DNA from: Craterostigma plantagineum
Taxonomy: Eukaryota > Streptophyta > Magnoliopsida > Lamiales > Linderniaceae
Length of the DNA: 64,000 bases
NCBI GenBank assembly: GCA_027422505.1
Contig: JAPQWV010000127.1
Location: 496,001 to 560,000, forward strand
Reading direction: 5' to 3'
The notes under the pieces are model-generated. The model had not been told where the DNA came from, did not search any database, and worked only from the letters and a program-made list of their open reading frames with translations. Made by a program: the position numbers and the translations under genes. Shown in pieces: positions 11,441 through 23,843 of this stretch. The number at the start of each line of letters is the position of its first letter. Positions within the stretch are counted from its first letter, which is position 1.

Positions 11441-13019
11441 ATGGCCAAGAGAAGCAGTGAATCTCTGTGCAATGTCTTATTTTCTCTGCATTCACTGAGA
11501 TACTCAGCCTACTTCATTTCTGCATCTTTCACCGTCTTCATTCTGATCCAATCCGTACGATTCCCGCCACCTCCACCCTCCGATTTCACGAATCAGATCG
11601 AAGATTCGTACCCAACCTCATCATCAACTCGACAATCGCAGGGGCGAAGCTGCAATATCCAAGAATTCAAATCCATGGAATCCGAGCTCAGAGATTCAGT
11701 CACCTTCCTCCCATTAAAGGACCTTCGATATTCGAAGACAGCCCTTCGAGGGCACACATGGTTCATGAGCTCAACACACGACACGCAACAAAAAGGCCAG
11801 GTTCAGTACCAAGAATTCCCTTCCAAAGCGTCGAAAAACCGCTTGTTGTGCCTAAAAGGCGCAGACACCCACGATGGCTCATGGAACTCTTACGCCCTAG
11901 CATGGGCCCACGCAATGCCTCACAACGCCACTCTCCTAAAAGGGCTAACCTTCGTTTCTTACAATCACTACAACTACGACAATATATGGCACGGCTTATC
12001 AGCCATAGTTCCCTTCGTCGCATGGCACATAAAGATCAACAACCATTGTTCGAGCCCGCCCGAGAGATGGGCCTTGTACCACTGGGGAGAGCTGAGGACT
12101 AAAGTCGGCCCGTGGCTGAGTTCGCTTATCGAAGCAACTTTCGATTCGCCCTTAAACATCGAAAAGTTCGACGATAGTGAGGGTTTTTTCAGTCGATCCT
12201 CCTCGGCGTGCTTCGAGAAGGCGGTCGTCATGAGGCACAACGAAGGAGGAATGTCGAGGGAGAGGAGACTGCAAGTCTACGATTACTTGAGGTGCAAGGC
12301 AAGAACCTACTGCAACGCAACGAGCGAAGGGTTTCGACCATTTATAGGCATGACCCTGTTCATGAGGACGGGCCCACGGTCGTTCAAGAACGATTCTTTC
12401 GTAATCGACATATTTCGAAACGCCTGCCGCGGCGTACGAGGCTGTCGATTTTCGGCAGCGTACGCTCGTAGTAACCTCACTTTCTGCGAACAGGCGAGGA
12501 AAAAATCTTCTAACATTTTTACCATGCATGCATGGCATTGGCTGGGATTGTTGATCTATAAGCAAATTGAAGAGTGAAATGCGCGTATATATATATATGT
12601 TATGACAGGTGAAACTGATGGGAGGAACGGATATATTGGTGTCTCCACACGGGGCGCAGCTAACGAACATGTTTCTGATGGATAGGAACAGCTCTGTAAT
12701 GGAATTTTATCCGAAGGGTTGGCTCGAGTTGGCGGGAGTTGGGCAGTTTGTTTACCGTTGGATCGCTAGTTGGTCGGGGATGGTACACCGAGGAGCTTGG
12801 CGGGACCCGATCGGCGACAGCTGTCAGTTCGGGGAGGGAGATAGGAGGTGTATGAAGGATGCTAGAATTGGACATAATGAGAGTTACTTCCATGAGTGGG
12901 CTACAAGTGTGCTTCATGATCATGTGAAGATGAAGAAGGATGAGGGACGTCGATGGAATCATAATAATAATAATGGATCAGTAGCTAATAATGCTAGTGA
13001 TCATTCTTGCCGTTGTTAG
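11441..13019 (+). CDS. GT61 family glycosyltransferase
   Basis: Type II Golgi membrane glycosyltransferase of family 61 (DUF563), a group that includes beta-1,2-xylosyltransferases and O-GlcNAc/xylan-modifying enzymes. Exons 11441-12493 and 12609-13019 join in phase 0 to 487 residues. There is a short cytosolic tail, a membrane helix (about 20-38), a proline-rich stem (PPPPPSDF) and then the catalytic domain. The most conserved block, GGTDILVSPHGAQLTNMF, opens exon 2. The intron starts with GC (TGCGAACAG/GCGAGG); joining at this point gives CEQ/VKLMGGTD as expected. The donor sugar and acceptor cannot be told. The Asn-rich C-terminus carries a short AAT-type repeat. Confidence 0.88.
12494..12608 (+). 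other. GC-AG intron in GT61 gene
   Basis: A 115-bp intron with donor CAG/GCGAGG and acceptor TATGACAG. Reading through the donor keeps the frame open for only about 30 codons and loses homology, while the join restores the family block. Confidence 0.75.
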
Positions 13020-14547
13020 TTAGTTAGTTCTATTAAAGATGTGTTTCTTTTTTTTTTTTAAATCGAGTTACGAATTCAGTTTTATAGTTGAAATCTTGGA
13101 TACTGTTATAATCCTTCTACCAATTGATGTATAATTTTTTTTAATTTTTAATTCCAAACAAAAAATTTTAGTATAATATAACAAGTGGACCGTAATGCGC
13201 AACATTAAATTCTTCGAATCGAATACGATGGGACCCACCTTATCTCTATTCTTGACGATTGTGTCCGCATATTTAGTCATTCTCATTACATCTACTGATC
13301 TACATTCGATTTCAAGTCATAACATGCAAGTTATAACCGCGCAGTGATAATCATTTACGAGAGGGTCAAAGGTTGTTCTTTGATATATGCATCTGAACAA
13401 CAATAATACAAATGATTTGGAAGTTGTAATAATCATACCACTTAAAACCCAAGAAATAATCTGATAATTAAATTGCCTGGGGATCCTTAAAGTGGCTCCC
13501 ATAGTCAAGAGGCTTCTTTCTCTGCGAAGGGACACAGTTGTGAAGAAAACATGGACAGCGAACATGCTTTCGATTCCTTACACGGTGGACTCAACAATAA
13601 TGCTCGTTTGCTGATCTTATCAGAGTACAAAAGTCTATCAAGAAGTGGAGTTAGAGGATGACAAGTCCTACGTCATTCATTAATGATGTGGGGTTAGTTA
13701 TTTAACTGTCCTAAAACCCCTACTAATATGGCAGCGAGCGAAAGTACTATCAACTTTATTTTAGGGTTAGGTTAATGGCCACGTTTGTCGGGGAGATTCA
13801 TATGGTATTTGCTGATTATGGACAAATTAGTATAATCTTATTGATTATTCTGTCTTTGACATATTACCCTTATGAGTTATGGCCACATGAATCCTTGTCC
13901 CCTTGTATTTTACTGACAGTTTTATCAGTAGCCACTGAGAGTTTGAAAAAAGAGAGAAAAAAAAAAAGAAGTGCTTCAATAGTGTCTTCATCCTCCTCAA
14001 TGTCCAATTCTTGCAGTAAATGTGATATTTTTGTTATAGCAATCAGCATTATATGCGCACCTACTTCATTAGCAACTTTTTCTCATCAGTAGTTAATAGT
14101 TATCACTATCAGAGAAGAATGTTCAAGACAGTGATGAGAAGGCCATGGAATTGGAGAATCTGAGGCTGTAAGAAAACTTTTTACCATACCATTGAAAGCT
14201 GACAACTACAAGAGGTTAGCTGTCAAAGTTAATTGTGAGATAGAGAGAGAGAGAGATTGAGAGAGAGAATGAAAAGATCCAAAAAACTGTGTTTAGAGCA
14301 GCCCATTACACCACAGCCTGTGCTAGGAGTCGCATAGATTTCAGTAACAAAAGCCGACAACTAATTATTAAGACATGATTCCTAGCACCCCATGTGAGGG
14401 AGATTTTTCATTTTCTTGACTCGTATTATCTGATCCCAGTGATATATTCTGTCCCATAAAACTTCTTGGTAGAAGAAGTTCAGAAATCTCTTCGCCTTCT
14501 CTTGGATGCTTCACTAGTCAGTCAAATCATCATCATCATCATTAGTC
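13020..14547. other. intergenic, GT61 to NPH3
   Basis: About 1.5 kb of AT-rich DNA. An open frame at 13775-14092 has no resemblance I recognise. A GA-rich run lies at 14240-14266. The final part before 14548 is the NPH3 leader with a CATCATCATCAT run. Confidence 0.5.
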
Positions 14548-16945
14548 ATGTGGGAAACTGAATCAGAATCTGCGGTTGGAAGAGATTACGCCAACGGAGG
14601 AGTTCTGACAGCAAGCAAGCCTGGTCTGAAAACAGATGGTTTTGAGCAGAGAGGACATTCTTGGTAAGTGCTTTGTTTATCTTCTTCTTCCTTACAAGCT
14701 TGTAGTGCAGTAGATGGATTCTTCATCAATGTCATAATATATAGGTTTGTAGCAACTGATATCCCAAGTGATCTACAAGTTCAGATTGCAGATGTTAGCT
14801 TCCATCTACACAAGGTATTGAAAAACACACATTCATTCAAACGCCTATGTTAGAATTAGAAACTCCTAAAAAAAGGTCACTTTTTTTTTTTCCTTCGCCT
14901 CTTTTCAGTACCCACTGCTCTCACGATGTGGGAAGATGAACAGAATAATCTACGAATCGCGCGATCCCAACTTGAACAAGGTAACGCTCGACGACCTCCC
15001 CGGCGGGCCCGACGCCTTCGAGCTCGCGGCCAAGTTCTGCTACGGGATCGCCGTCGACCTGACGGCGGGGAACATCTCCGGGCTGAGGTGCGCGGCGGAG
15101 TACCTAGAGATGACCGAGGATTTAGAGGAGGGCAACCTCATATTCAAGGCCGAAGCTTTCCTCAGCTACGTCGTACTATCCTCGTGGAGCGACTCGATCC
15201 TAGTCCTGAAGAGCTGCGAGAACCTCTCGCCGTGGGCCGAAAACCTCCAAATCGTCCGGCGGTGCAGCGAATCGATCGCATGGAAGGCGTGCGCGAACCC
15301 TAAGGGCATAAGGTGGCAGTACGCCGGCCGGCCCAGCCCCAAATGGAGCGAACCGAAGGACCCGTCGAGCCCCAGCCGGAGCTCGCCGGCCGTCCCCCTC
15401 GACTGGTGGTTCGAGGACGTCTCGATCCTGAGGATCGACCACTTCGTTCGAGTCGTCACCGCCATCAAAGTGAAGGGAATGAGGTACGACTTGATCGGAG
15501 CTGCGATCATCCACTACGCGACCAAGTGGCTCCCCGCCCTAGCCAAGGACGGGTCCGGACCGGGTTCCGGTTCGGGTTCTGGGTCCGGGTCGGGCGGGCC
15601 TTTCGACGACGGGCACTGGAGAGGCGGGCTCCACATGATAGTGGCCGGCGGAGGCAGCAAGGCTAACAGTAACAACGGCAGAGAAGATTCCCATTTATTA
15701 CCACCAGCAGTTGTTCAACTCCAAGCGAAGGACCAGAGAATGATCGTCGAAAGCCTCATAAGCATAATCCCACCTCAGAAAGACAGCGTAACTTGCGGCT
15801 TTCTCCTCGGGCTTCTGAGGATGGCGAACATGCTGAAAGTTGCGCCGGCGCTGGCCACGGAGCTCGAGAAAAGGGTGGGCATGCAGTTCGAACAGGCCCA
15901 ATTGCAGGACCTTCTGATACCTTCTTACAGCAATGGGGGCGAGACTATGTACGACGTAGACCTCGTTCAGAGGCTGTTGGAGCATTTCCTCGTCCAAGAA
16001 CAGTCTGAAAGCTCGGCGGCGAGCCCGAGTAGGGCTCACGCCATGTCTTCTGATGCTAAGATGTACGATTTCGCTCAGCGTGGTAGTAGCAGTAACAGTA
16101 ACGCCGCCAGCAGTGCTAAGGTGAGAGTGGCGAGGCTGGTCGACAGCTACCTGACCGAGGTTGCAAGGGATCGAAACCTTTCCCTGACGAAATTTCAGGT
16201 CTTGGCTGAAGCTTTGCCTGAATATGCTAGAACTTGCGACGATGGACTGTACAGGGCAGTCGATTCCTATCTCAAGGTAAGTCAAGTCTGTCCCAGATTT
16301 TTTCAACCTCTGTTTGCTGCTCGCTCCTATGTTGGTTATGTCCTGAGAAATTTTGGGGTTCTTTTTTTTTTTCTCGGACAGGCCCATCCCACGCTGACAG
16401 AACACGAAAGGAAGAGGCTTTGCCGTGTAATGGACTGCCAGAAACTGTCGATAGACGCTTGCATGCACGCCGCCCAAAACGAGCGCCTGCCGCTCAGAGT
16501 CGTCGTTCAAGTCCTCTTCTCCGAGCAGGTGAAGATAAGCAACGCGCTGGCGGGCGGCGCCTCGAAAGAGGGCGGGTCCCACTACCAGCCTTTGGTCGCG
16601 AATCGAAGGACGCTGTTAGAAGCTACGCCTCAGTCCTTCCAAGAAGGGTGGGCGGGGGCGAAGAAAGACATAAATACCCTCAAGTTCGAGCTCGAGGGAG
16701 TGAAGGCGAAGTACTTGGAGCTTCAGAACGACATGGAGAGTTTGCAGAGGCAGTTCGATAAGATGGTGGTGAGCAGCAAGCCTACGAAGCAGGCGTCTTC
16801 TTCTTCCTCGGCTTGGAGCTCGGGCTGGAAAAAGCTGAGCAGACTCGCGAAGATTGCGGAGAACAATGATTCGGGCCCGCAGGCGAGGAATGAGGTGGAT
16901 CAGCCGAGGAAGAATCTTAGGAGGTGGAGGAATTCGATTTCTTGA
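14548..16945 (+). CDS. NPH3: NPH3 phototropin-signalling BTB/NPH3 protein
   Basis: Plasma-membrane adaptor of phototropins in phototropism, a substrate receptor for CUL3 ligases. Exons 14548-14663, 14745-14814, 14909-16276 and 16382-16945 join in frame to 705 residues. It opens with MWETESES and FEQRGHSWFVATDIPSDL. A BTB domain follows, then the NPH3 domain with QKDSVTCGFLLGLLRMANML and YRAVDSYLK/AHPTLTEHERKRLC. A coiled coil (KKDINTLKFELEGVKAKY) comes near the end, and the C-terminus is RRWRNSIS. In Arabidopsis the antepenultimate Ser of this tail is the phot1-dependent 14-3-3 site; it is kept here. A Gly-Ser tract (GSGSGSGSGSG) marks the variable loop. The last intron (16277-16381) is 105 bp and stop-free. 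Confidence 0.96.
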
Positions 16946-17165
16946 AAGGGGAATAGACAGAAAGATCCGAGTTTTGTCAATTTGTTTCTCGGTGGCTTTG
17001 CTTGGGTTTTTTTTTTCTTTTTCGGCTGTGGTTTTGAGAAGGTGGGCGGTTGAACTTGTTTATTGCTGCTGTTGTGTGTATTTTGGGAAGTCATTTGAGG
17101 CATTTGATCGACCTTATTACAGATAAACACAGAGAAAAGAAAATACACAGCTTGGATGCTGTGTT
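16946..17165. other. NPH3 3' UTR up to Mutator insertion
   Basis: 220 bp between the NPH3 stop and the left end of the second Mutator foldback. The NPH3 polyadenylation region may lie partly in the element. Confidence 0.5.
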
Positions 17166-17349
17166 GCGGTTAAGATCAATTTATTCCGCTATTTGTATTC
17201 CATTCCGTATTCCAAACGAACGAAAATTATTACACCTCCCTTCCTCAAGTGTTAAAACACCCGTAAACATCATTACATGTATGAATTCATTACAACAATT
17301 GTTTAAACAAGAAAAAAACTTTGTTATTACGTATTTTTCTATTTTAATA

Positions 17350-17590
17350 CTCCCTCCGTCTCATAAGTTTATGGACATTTGGGTATTGGCACGAGAATTA
17401 AGAAACTGAATATTTTGATAATATAGTGTGTTGGAAAGGTAAAAAAGTGTATGTTTTGGCACGTCTTTTGATGATATTTAATATTATTATATTGATTGTT
17501 TGTGATAGTTTTTTTGCTAAAATGAAATGTACAAAAGATGTGGGACGCCCGATTTAGTAAGATGTACAAAAACTTTTGGGACGGAGGGAG
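17350..17590 (+). mobile_element. Stowaway-like MITE copy 1
   Basis: 241 bp, ends CTCCCTCCGTCTC and GGGACGGAGGGAG, with TA on both sides (17348-17349, 17591-17592). This matches the Tc1/mariner Stowaway pattern. The internal sequence is shared with the copies at 17625 and 24670. Confidence 0.88.
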
Positions 17591-17624
17591 TATATAATAC
17601 TGATTTTTTCTACACCATATAATA

Positions 17625-17865
17625 CTCCCTCCGTCCCAAAAGTTTTTGTACATCTTACTAAATCGGGCGTCCCACATCTTTTGTGCATTTCATTTTAGCA
17701 AAAAAACTATCACAAACAATCAATATAATAATATTAAATATCATCAAAAGACGTGCCAAAACATACACTTTTTTACCTTTCCAACACACTATATTATCAA
17801 AATATTCAGTTTCTTAATTCTCGTGCCAATACCCAAATATCCATAAACTTATGAGACGGAGGGAG
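17625..17865 (-). mobile_element. Stowaway-like MITE copy 2, inverted
   Basis: 241 bp, TA-flanked, the reverse complement of copy 1 with only about two differences by eye. It sits in the opposite arm of the Mutator foldback. Confidence 0.88.
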
Positions 17866-18050
17866 TATTAAAATAGAAAAATACGTAATAACAAAGTTTT
17901 TTTCTTGTTTAAACAATTGTTGTAATGAATTCATAGATGTAATGGTGTTTACGGGTGTTTTAACACTTGGGGAGGGGATGTGTAATGATTTTCGTTCGTT
18001 TGGAATACGGAATGGAATACAAATAGCGGAATAAATTGATCTCAACCGCA

Positions 18051-18198
18051 ACCGGTTGAGATCCTCTATTCCACTTTCTGTATTCCAACGAACGAAAATC
18101 GTTACACCTCCCCCCGACAAGTGTTAAAACACACATAAACATCATTGCACCTATGAATTTCATTACAACAAGTGTTTAAACAAAAAAAACGTCATTAT
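18051..18198. mobile_element. partial Mutator foldback arm
   Basis: A single arm closely matching 8427-8585 (GGTTGAGATCCTCTATTCC...), with a small internal deletion of ACTCCGTATTCC. It has no opposite arm. It stops where the TPS duplication unit begins. Confidence 0.8.
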
Positions 18199-18736
18199 TA
18201 CTATGCTCTGCAGCTATTCATAATGTGTTTGAATGGTGAATGTGCCATTCTTACAATTGATACTAATCTAAGTCTATTATTCATACAATCAGTTCCTATT
18301 GCTTTCTTGAAGTAAGAGTTTTGAACAAAGCCCAAGTTTTATTCTGGTTTTCTTTAACAAATCCAAATCCCAACCTTCATTGCATGCATTTATTTTGAGT
18401 TAAGTAATATTCCGCAATCAACAACAACGATATAGCAAGTCTTTTCTAGACGAAATAATGATACGTATGAAGATTGTAAATAAACCCGACATCGAGTGGT
18501 TTCACGTGCAAATATATTTACGTCAGAGAGTGGTGGGATGTCGGGTGCAATAAAATCATGGAAAATGAATAAAATAGACGAACAGTTAATGATCCGAGTA
18601 ACATCATTTGATTTTCTAGACCTTCAATAATTCGTGCCCACTGTGTGGGTAGGCTATTTTAAAGATATATAATCTATAAATCATTCTGTTTTATATTTAT
18701 TCAAAAGCCGAACACAAGAACACTAGAGAGAAAAAA
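18199..18736. promoter_or_regulatory. TPS-A promoter region
   Basis: About 540 bp duplicated upstream of TPS-B (22629-22917 plus 25223-25482). CTATAAAT at 18674-18681 is a likely TATA box about 56-63 bp before the ATG, and the B copy has TTTATAAATC at 25418-25427 in the same place. A conserved block contains TTTCACGTGCAAATATATTT. Confidence 0.65.
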
Positions 18737-21068
18737 ATGGCCATGATGATCATGATAAGCATGTCCAAGATCGTTCCTAGCAAGCCAACTTACAGACATC
18801 TTCCTCCTTCATCGGATAATAAAGTAGTTTCAAGACGGTTAATGTGTTGTGATGCTTCTTCCCACGACTCATCATTAACTAATAACAACATTAATGTCCA
18901 TGTTGAGCATTGTCTTCATCACTACTCCCACTCTCCAGTTATACGAAGAAGATCAGGAAACTACAGGCCTCCTTTATGGGATTCTGATCATATCCAATCT
19001 CTGAGCAGCGAATACACCGTACGAAACGACCACAACTACATGCATATATATAGAGAAATTTAGTTAATTCTTGAAACTTCCCTCTTTATTATTGTTTTGA
19101 TCATTGTTGTGTAATAGGATGAGGTATACCTCGAAAGGGCTGCTGAGCTGAAGATGGAGGTGAAGAAGATGCTCACGGAGGAGAAGAGGTCAGCCGTGGA
19201 TGAACTGAAGTTTGTAGATGACTTGAAAATGTTAGGAGTTCATCATCACTTTGAGGATGAAATCAAGTCGATCTTGAATCACATCTACGAAGGTAAATAT
19301 TCTCATAAGCAAGTGAAAGAAGAAGATGCAGACTTGTACTCGACGGCTCTCGGGTTCAGAGTCCTCAGGGAAAATGGGTTCAGCGTAGGCGAAGGTGTGG
19401 AAAATCTCCATTTAAATGCATATACAGAGCCTTACTTTTCGAAGGTTATCCATCATCTGAAATCGATGTGATCTGCAGAAGTATTTGATAGTTTCAAGGA
19501 TGAGAAGGGTGAATTCAAGGAAAGTGTAGCCAGGGAAACGAAGGGATTGCTCGAATTATACGAAGCTTCTTACCTGATGACAGAAGGCGAAGATACATTG
19601 GAGTTGGCCCGAGAATTCTCCACGAGTTGTCTGAAGAAAAAGCTCGACGATGATGATAGCCTTTCGTCTCTCGTGCACCGAGCTTTGGAGCTTCCTATTC
19701 ACTGGAGAGTTCAAAGGCCAAACGTTAGATGGTACGTCGATGCATATGAAAGAAGGGAAGATAAGAACGAAACGGTACTCGAATTTGCGAAAATGGACTT
19801 CAACGTCGTTCAAGCTTCCTACCAGGAAGAACTGAAACAAGTTTCAAGGTGACTTGACTGCTAAAAAATATTTCTTCTTTCTAATTACATATGCATCTCT
19901 ACCTGTAAGAAAGAATGCTGCAACTTCCAAAACAGATGGTGGAAGCAGACATGCCTTGCTGAGAAATTACCATTTGCAAGGGACAGAATTGTGGAGAATT
20001 ACTATTGGACTATAGGTGTGCGCTACCATCCTCGGTACACACATGCGAGGATCGTGGCTGCAAAGGTCAACGCTTTAATTACGACGATCGACGATATATT
20101 CGATGTGTATGGTACAATGGAAGAGCTACACCTTTTCAATGATGTGATTCAGAGGTACATAGAAATACATTACCAGCTCTGCCTTCTCATTCCTTCATGT
20201 AATAACATGGAAAGTCTCTTGTTTTTCAGATGGGACATGGATGCTGTAGATAAACTTCCACTCTATATGCAGCTTTGCTTTCTATCACTGAACAACCTCG
20301 TCAATGAAATGGCTTACGAAGTTCTCAAACAGCAAGGTGTTCTCATCGCCAAGCACTTACGAAAATCGGTAAGAGCAGCCTCTGTTGGGAGTGAGTTCAT
20401 TATTCGGGTTCGTAGCTGAAATAAAAATCACTCTGTTGCAGTGGGCAGATTTATGCAATGCATACCTACAAGAAGCAAAATGGTTTTCGATTGGGTATAC
20501 ACCGAGTTTCAACGAATACATCGACAACGCATGGATCTCAATATCAGCTCCTCTTATTCTATCCCACGAGTACTTTAACATCACGAGTCCTATACGAAAA
20601 GAAGCTGTTGAATCGCTGTACAAATACCACGATGTAGTAAGACATTCTGCTATGCTTCTAAGGCTAGCTAATGATCTGGGAACTTCAGCAGTAAGTGCAT
20701 CACACACACACAAGTACATATCATGCATCATCATTGATGAAAGATTAATTTTTAATCATCAATAGGTGGAGTTGAAAAGAGGGGACGTACCAAAGTCTGT
20801 GGAGTGTTATATGGCCGAGAACGGCGCTTCTCAAGAACAGGCGAGAGAGTACATAATGCTTCTGATCAAAGAGACCTGGAAGAAGATGAATAAAGAAAGA
20901 TTTATTGCTGTAAATGGTTCTCCATTTTCCCAGGCGTTCATAACAAGTGCTGTTGATCTTGGTCGAATGGCACAGAATATGTATTACCATGGAGACGGCC
21001 ATGGAACTCAAAATTATGGGATCAAGGATCAGATTTCTGGTGTTATATTTGAGCCTATTTTTATATAG
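18737..21068 (+). CDS. TPS-b monoterpene synthase, copy A
   Basis: Plastid class I terpene synthase converting geranyl diphosphate to a monoterpene. Seven exons, 18737-19018, 19118-19394, 19479-19848, 19936-20154, 20230-20368, 20442-20690 and 20766-21068, join in frame to 612 residues with the standard TPS-b intron pattern. The transit peptide spans residues 1 to about 65. The RR(x8)W motif is at 71-81 ([11 protein letters not shown]), DDIFD at 362-366 and the second metal site NDLGTSAVE at 506-514. All Mg-binding residues are present. A tandem sister lies at 25483-27809. Sequence alone does not give the product; RR(x8)W makes cyclic products possible. Stop TAG at 21066 comes earlier than in the sister. 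Confidence 0.93.
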
Positions 21069-21316
21069 AGTGTCGATTGAATCGACGACGAAGATGATTG
21101 GTGTAAAAGCTCAAGTTTCATATATAGTTTGATGATGTCGAAGTTCAGTTTAAACTTACGTATGGATGAGCTGAGAGATCTTCTTTACCAGCCATACTAA
21201 GATTTTAAGATATTTGTCAAAAGAATTTCTACTGCACAGTAGAAAGAGATATTGACAATGAAGAAGATGATACTAATGAGAATCATGACAAGAAATATTT
21301 GTTCAGAGAAATTTTT

Positions 21317-22628
21317 AAAAAGCTAACCTTTACGCTATCTTTTTGTGATAGGTTGGCTTTTGCATCAGCTGCCTAAAAAATTAGGCCGTACTTTATATCC
21401 ATTGATTTACTTTGAACATCTGCGGCGAGTAAGATGAGTTTTTATTTCAGATTCACTCGCTGAAGCGCATTCGTATAGACGGTTTCAGGCTACCAGCAAA
21501 TCTTACATACCACCTCGTACAGGCTTGGAAAGCATGTGGAAAATGTGGCTAATCTCCGAGCATTGTGTTGGAAAATTTAATGTCAATGAGGAGAGGCGTG
21601 GCATGCAAGCGAAGGACGACACCTCTTTGAACCTCTGTTTTTGATCAACTGAGATATACATATCTATATGCTTGTCTGTTGTCACCATAGTTGATAGAAA
21701 TGGGAATGTAATGATTGGAAGGGAAAGAAAAATAACATCGATTCAGACCAGCAAACATCATTCTTTATGCCAAATATTCATCAATCTACCTGATAAAACC
21801 AAGAACAGTAACACTTCAAAATCTTGATTTTAATTCCCCGAACAGTTCATAGTCTTGATCAATTCCAACAATCCCCATCGTCTGTCTATTCTCTCTTTAC
21901 AACCATCATTCTCTTTGTCCTTGCAATCCCCTAACCCAAGCGCCGGCGAAATCCGAGATGGGCTCCGATCTCTGCTTATTCTTTCCAACCTATTCTTCAG
22001 ATCCCTCAATTCTATCTTGGTCGAAAAGCTCGAAATTCCAAACAACAAAATTGGCCTTCCCTGAGGAAGACGACCTCAGTATAGACACCTTATGCCGGGA
22101 AAATCACTGGGACGAGCAGTCGCCGTCGTCTGGGTTTCGTGGCTGACACCACGGCGGCGCTGACGTCGTCGTCTCGTCCCACCACCACCACCATCAGGTT
22201 TAGTTGAGCTACGTCGACCATGGCGACGACGACGATGACGTGGGTATTCGCCAGGAGATGAGTCGACAGAGTGATGAAGTCGTTATTGATGTGCCCAAAT
22301 GGGATTTCTGTTGCTATTGGGTGTAATTTAGGGTTTTTTGCAGGAGGAGATTTTAATTTTTGGGTGTAATTTAGTGTTTTGGGGGAAAAACCATAACCGC
22401 GGTTTTTCAATTTGGACTAAAGGTCAATCCCGTTAGTTGTTAACGGTCAATCGGGTCAAACAAGACGGAACATAACTGAGGGATCATTACTGATGTGGTG
22501 TATTTTCGGGGACTCAAAGTGATTTTGGGTAATAACCGAGGTACTAAAACAGCAATTATCCCATTTTACCCCATCATTTAGTTAGGACTTGGGTGTAGTA
22601 AAATACAAGATTTGATACAGCCCAACTT
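21317..22628. other. spacer between TPS duplication units
   Basis: 1.3 kb not shared by the two units. An open stretch at 21855-22146 begins at several possible starts but resembles nothing I know. From about 22380 to 22560 the sequence (GTTAGTTGTTAACGGTCAAT and neighbours) looks like repetitive transposon-derived plant DNA. No target duplication was found. Confidence 0.4.
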
Positions 22629-23315
22629 TACTACGCTCTGCAGCTATTTCAGCCCATGATGTGTTTGAATGGTGAATGTGCCATTCTTACAATCAATAGT
22701 CAATACTAATCTAAGTCTATTATTCATAAATGCAGATTACCGTAGAGCAAAGGATTCAGTTCCTATTGCTTTCCTGAAGTAAGCGTTTGTACAAAGCCTA
22801 AGTTTTATTCTGGTTTTTCTCTTTTTAACAAATCCCAACCTTCATTGCTTGCATTTGTTCTGAATTAAGTAATATTCCGCAATCAACAAGTCCTTTCGAT
22901 ATGTATCAAGAATGTAAGATCATCTCCAATCGAAAAACCCATTTATAAACCCATTTTGCAGTAAATGTCACATCAAACAGTAATTCAACTCCAACCATTA
23001 AACCAATTCTCAAACTCAAAAGAATATTCTTAGAATATTCTCTTTCACATCAACTTTTACAACTTTTCTATATTAATCACATATTTTATCTATATTACAT
23101 ATTAGACCACAATATTATTTTATTTCGATTGGAAAATTACATAATTTTTTTATAATTGATAAAAGATACACATAAAAGCTGATAAAATAAATAATTATTA
23201 GAAAATAAAAATTACAATAGACGAGCTAAAAAAATACACGCAAATACGTAAAATCGTAAACAAAGAGATAGATTTCAAGTCTCGCCATTTGTATACTCCT
23301 CCCACAGATGATCAA

Positions 23316-23843
23316 TTAATGCATTACGGAGTGCAATGTGATCATCTTTATTCCTAATTTTTTTGTAACGAGATATGAATTCTTCAAATCGAGTATTTTT
23401 TCATCTATCGCCAGTTCGACCTCCGGCGGCGACGATTCCATCTCAGTTTCAATTGGCGCACTAAGGTCACGTTCATCCTCCACAATCATGTTATGCAAAA
23501 TAATACATGTAGTTATTATATCGTGCAGTACTTCCTTTTTTCAATAACGTACCGGTCCTGCTACAATGCCAAAACGTGATTGAAGAACTCCGAATGCACG
23601 TTCAACGTCTTTTCTGTAAGATTCTTGCTTCATTGCAAAATATTTTTTCTTGGGACCGCGTGGCTCGTGAATTGTTTGCACAATTGTAGACCATTTTGGA
23701 TATATGCTATCAGGTAAATAATAACTCATATTGTATTCTTTTCCTTGAATAACGTAGTGAGCTGAAGGAGCAATACCTTGAGTTAGGTCTGAGAAAATAT
23801 GAGATGACTCTAGTACGTTGAGATCATTGTTGGAGCCGGGCAA
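23316..23843 (-). pseudogene. PIF/Harbinger transposase, C-terminal fragment
   Basis: Minus-strand reading gives PGSNNDLNVL, YYLPDSIYPKWSTIVQTI and RKDVERAFGVLQSRFGIV, the conserved second half of plant PIF/Harbinger DDE transposases. After a frame break comes HNMIVEDER. The N-terminal half, with the DNA-binding region and the first catalytic Asp, is missing. The frame is broken near 23500-23545. It is non-functional. The missing part ends exactly where ORF1 sequence begins (about 23840). Confidence 0.85.

Larger units (their letters stand above)
17166..18049. mobile_element. Mutator-type foldback with two nested mirrored MITEs
   Basis: Inverted arms start GCGGTTAAGATCAATTTATT at 17166 and end with the matching complement at 18049. 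The arms are related to the element at 8425-8809. Each arm carries a 241-bp Stowaway-like MITE at the mirror position, so the whole 884-bp unit is a near-perfect palindrome with a loop of about 30 bp (17593-17622). I found no target duplication: the nine bases before 17166 and after 18049 differ. The right side abuts another partial element. Confidence 0.82.

Noticed and set aside
17369..17846. Open frames in the mirrored MITEs
   Set aside because: Stowaway-like MITEs do not encode proteins; the frames are mirror images of each other.
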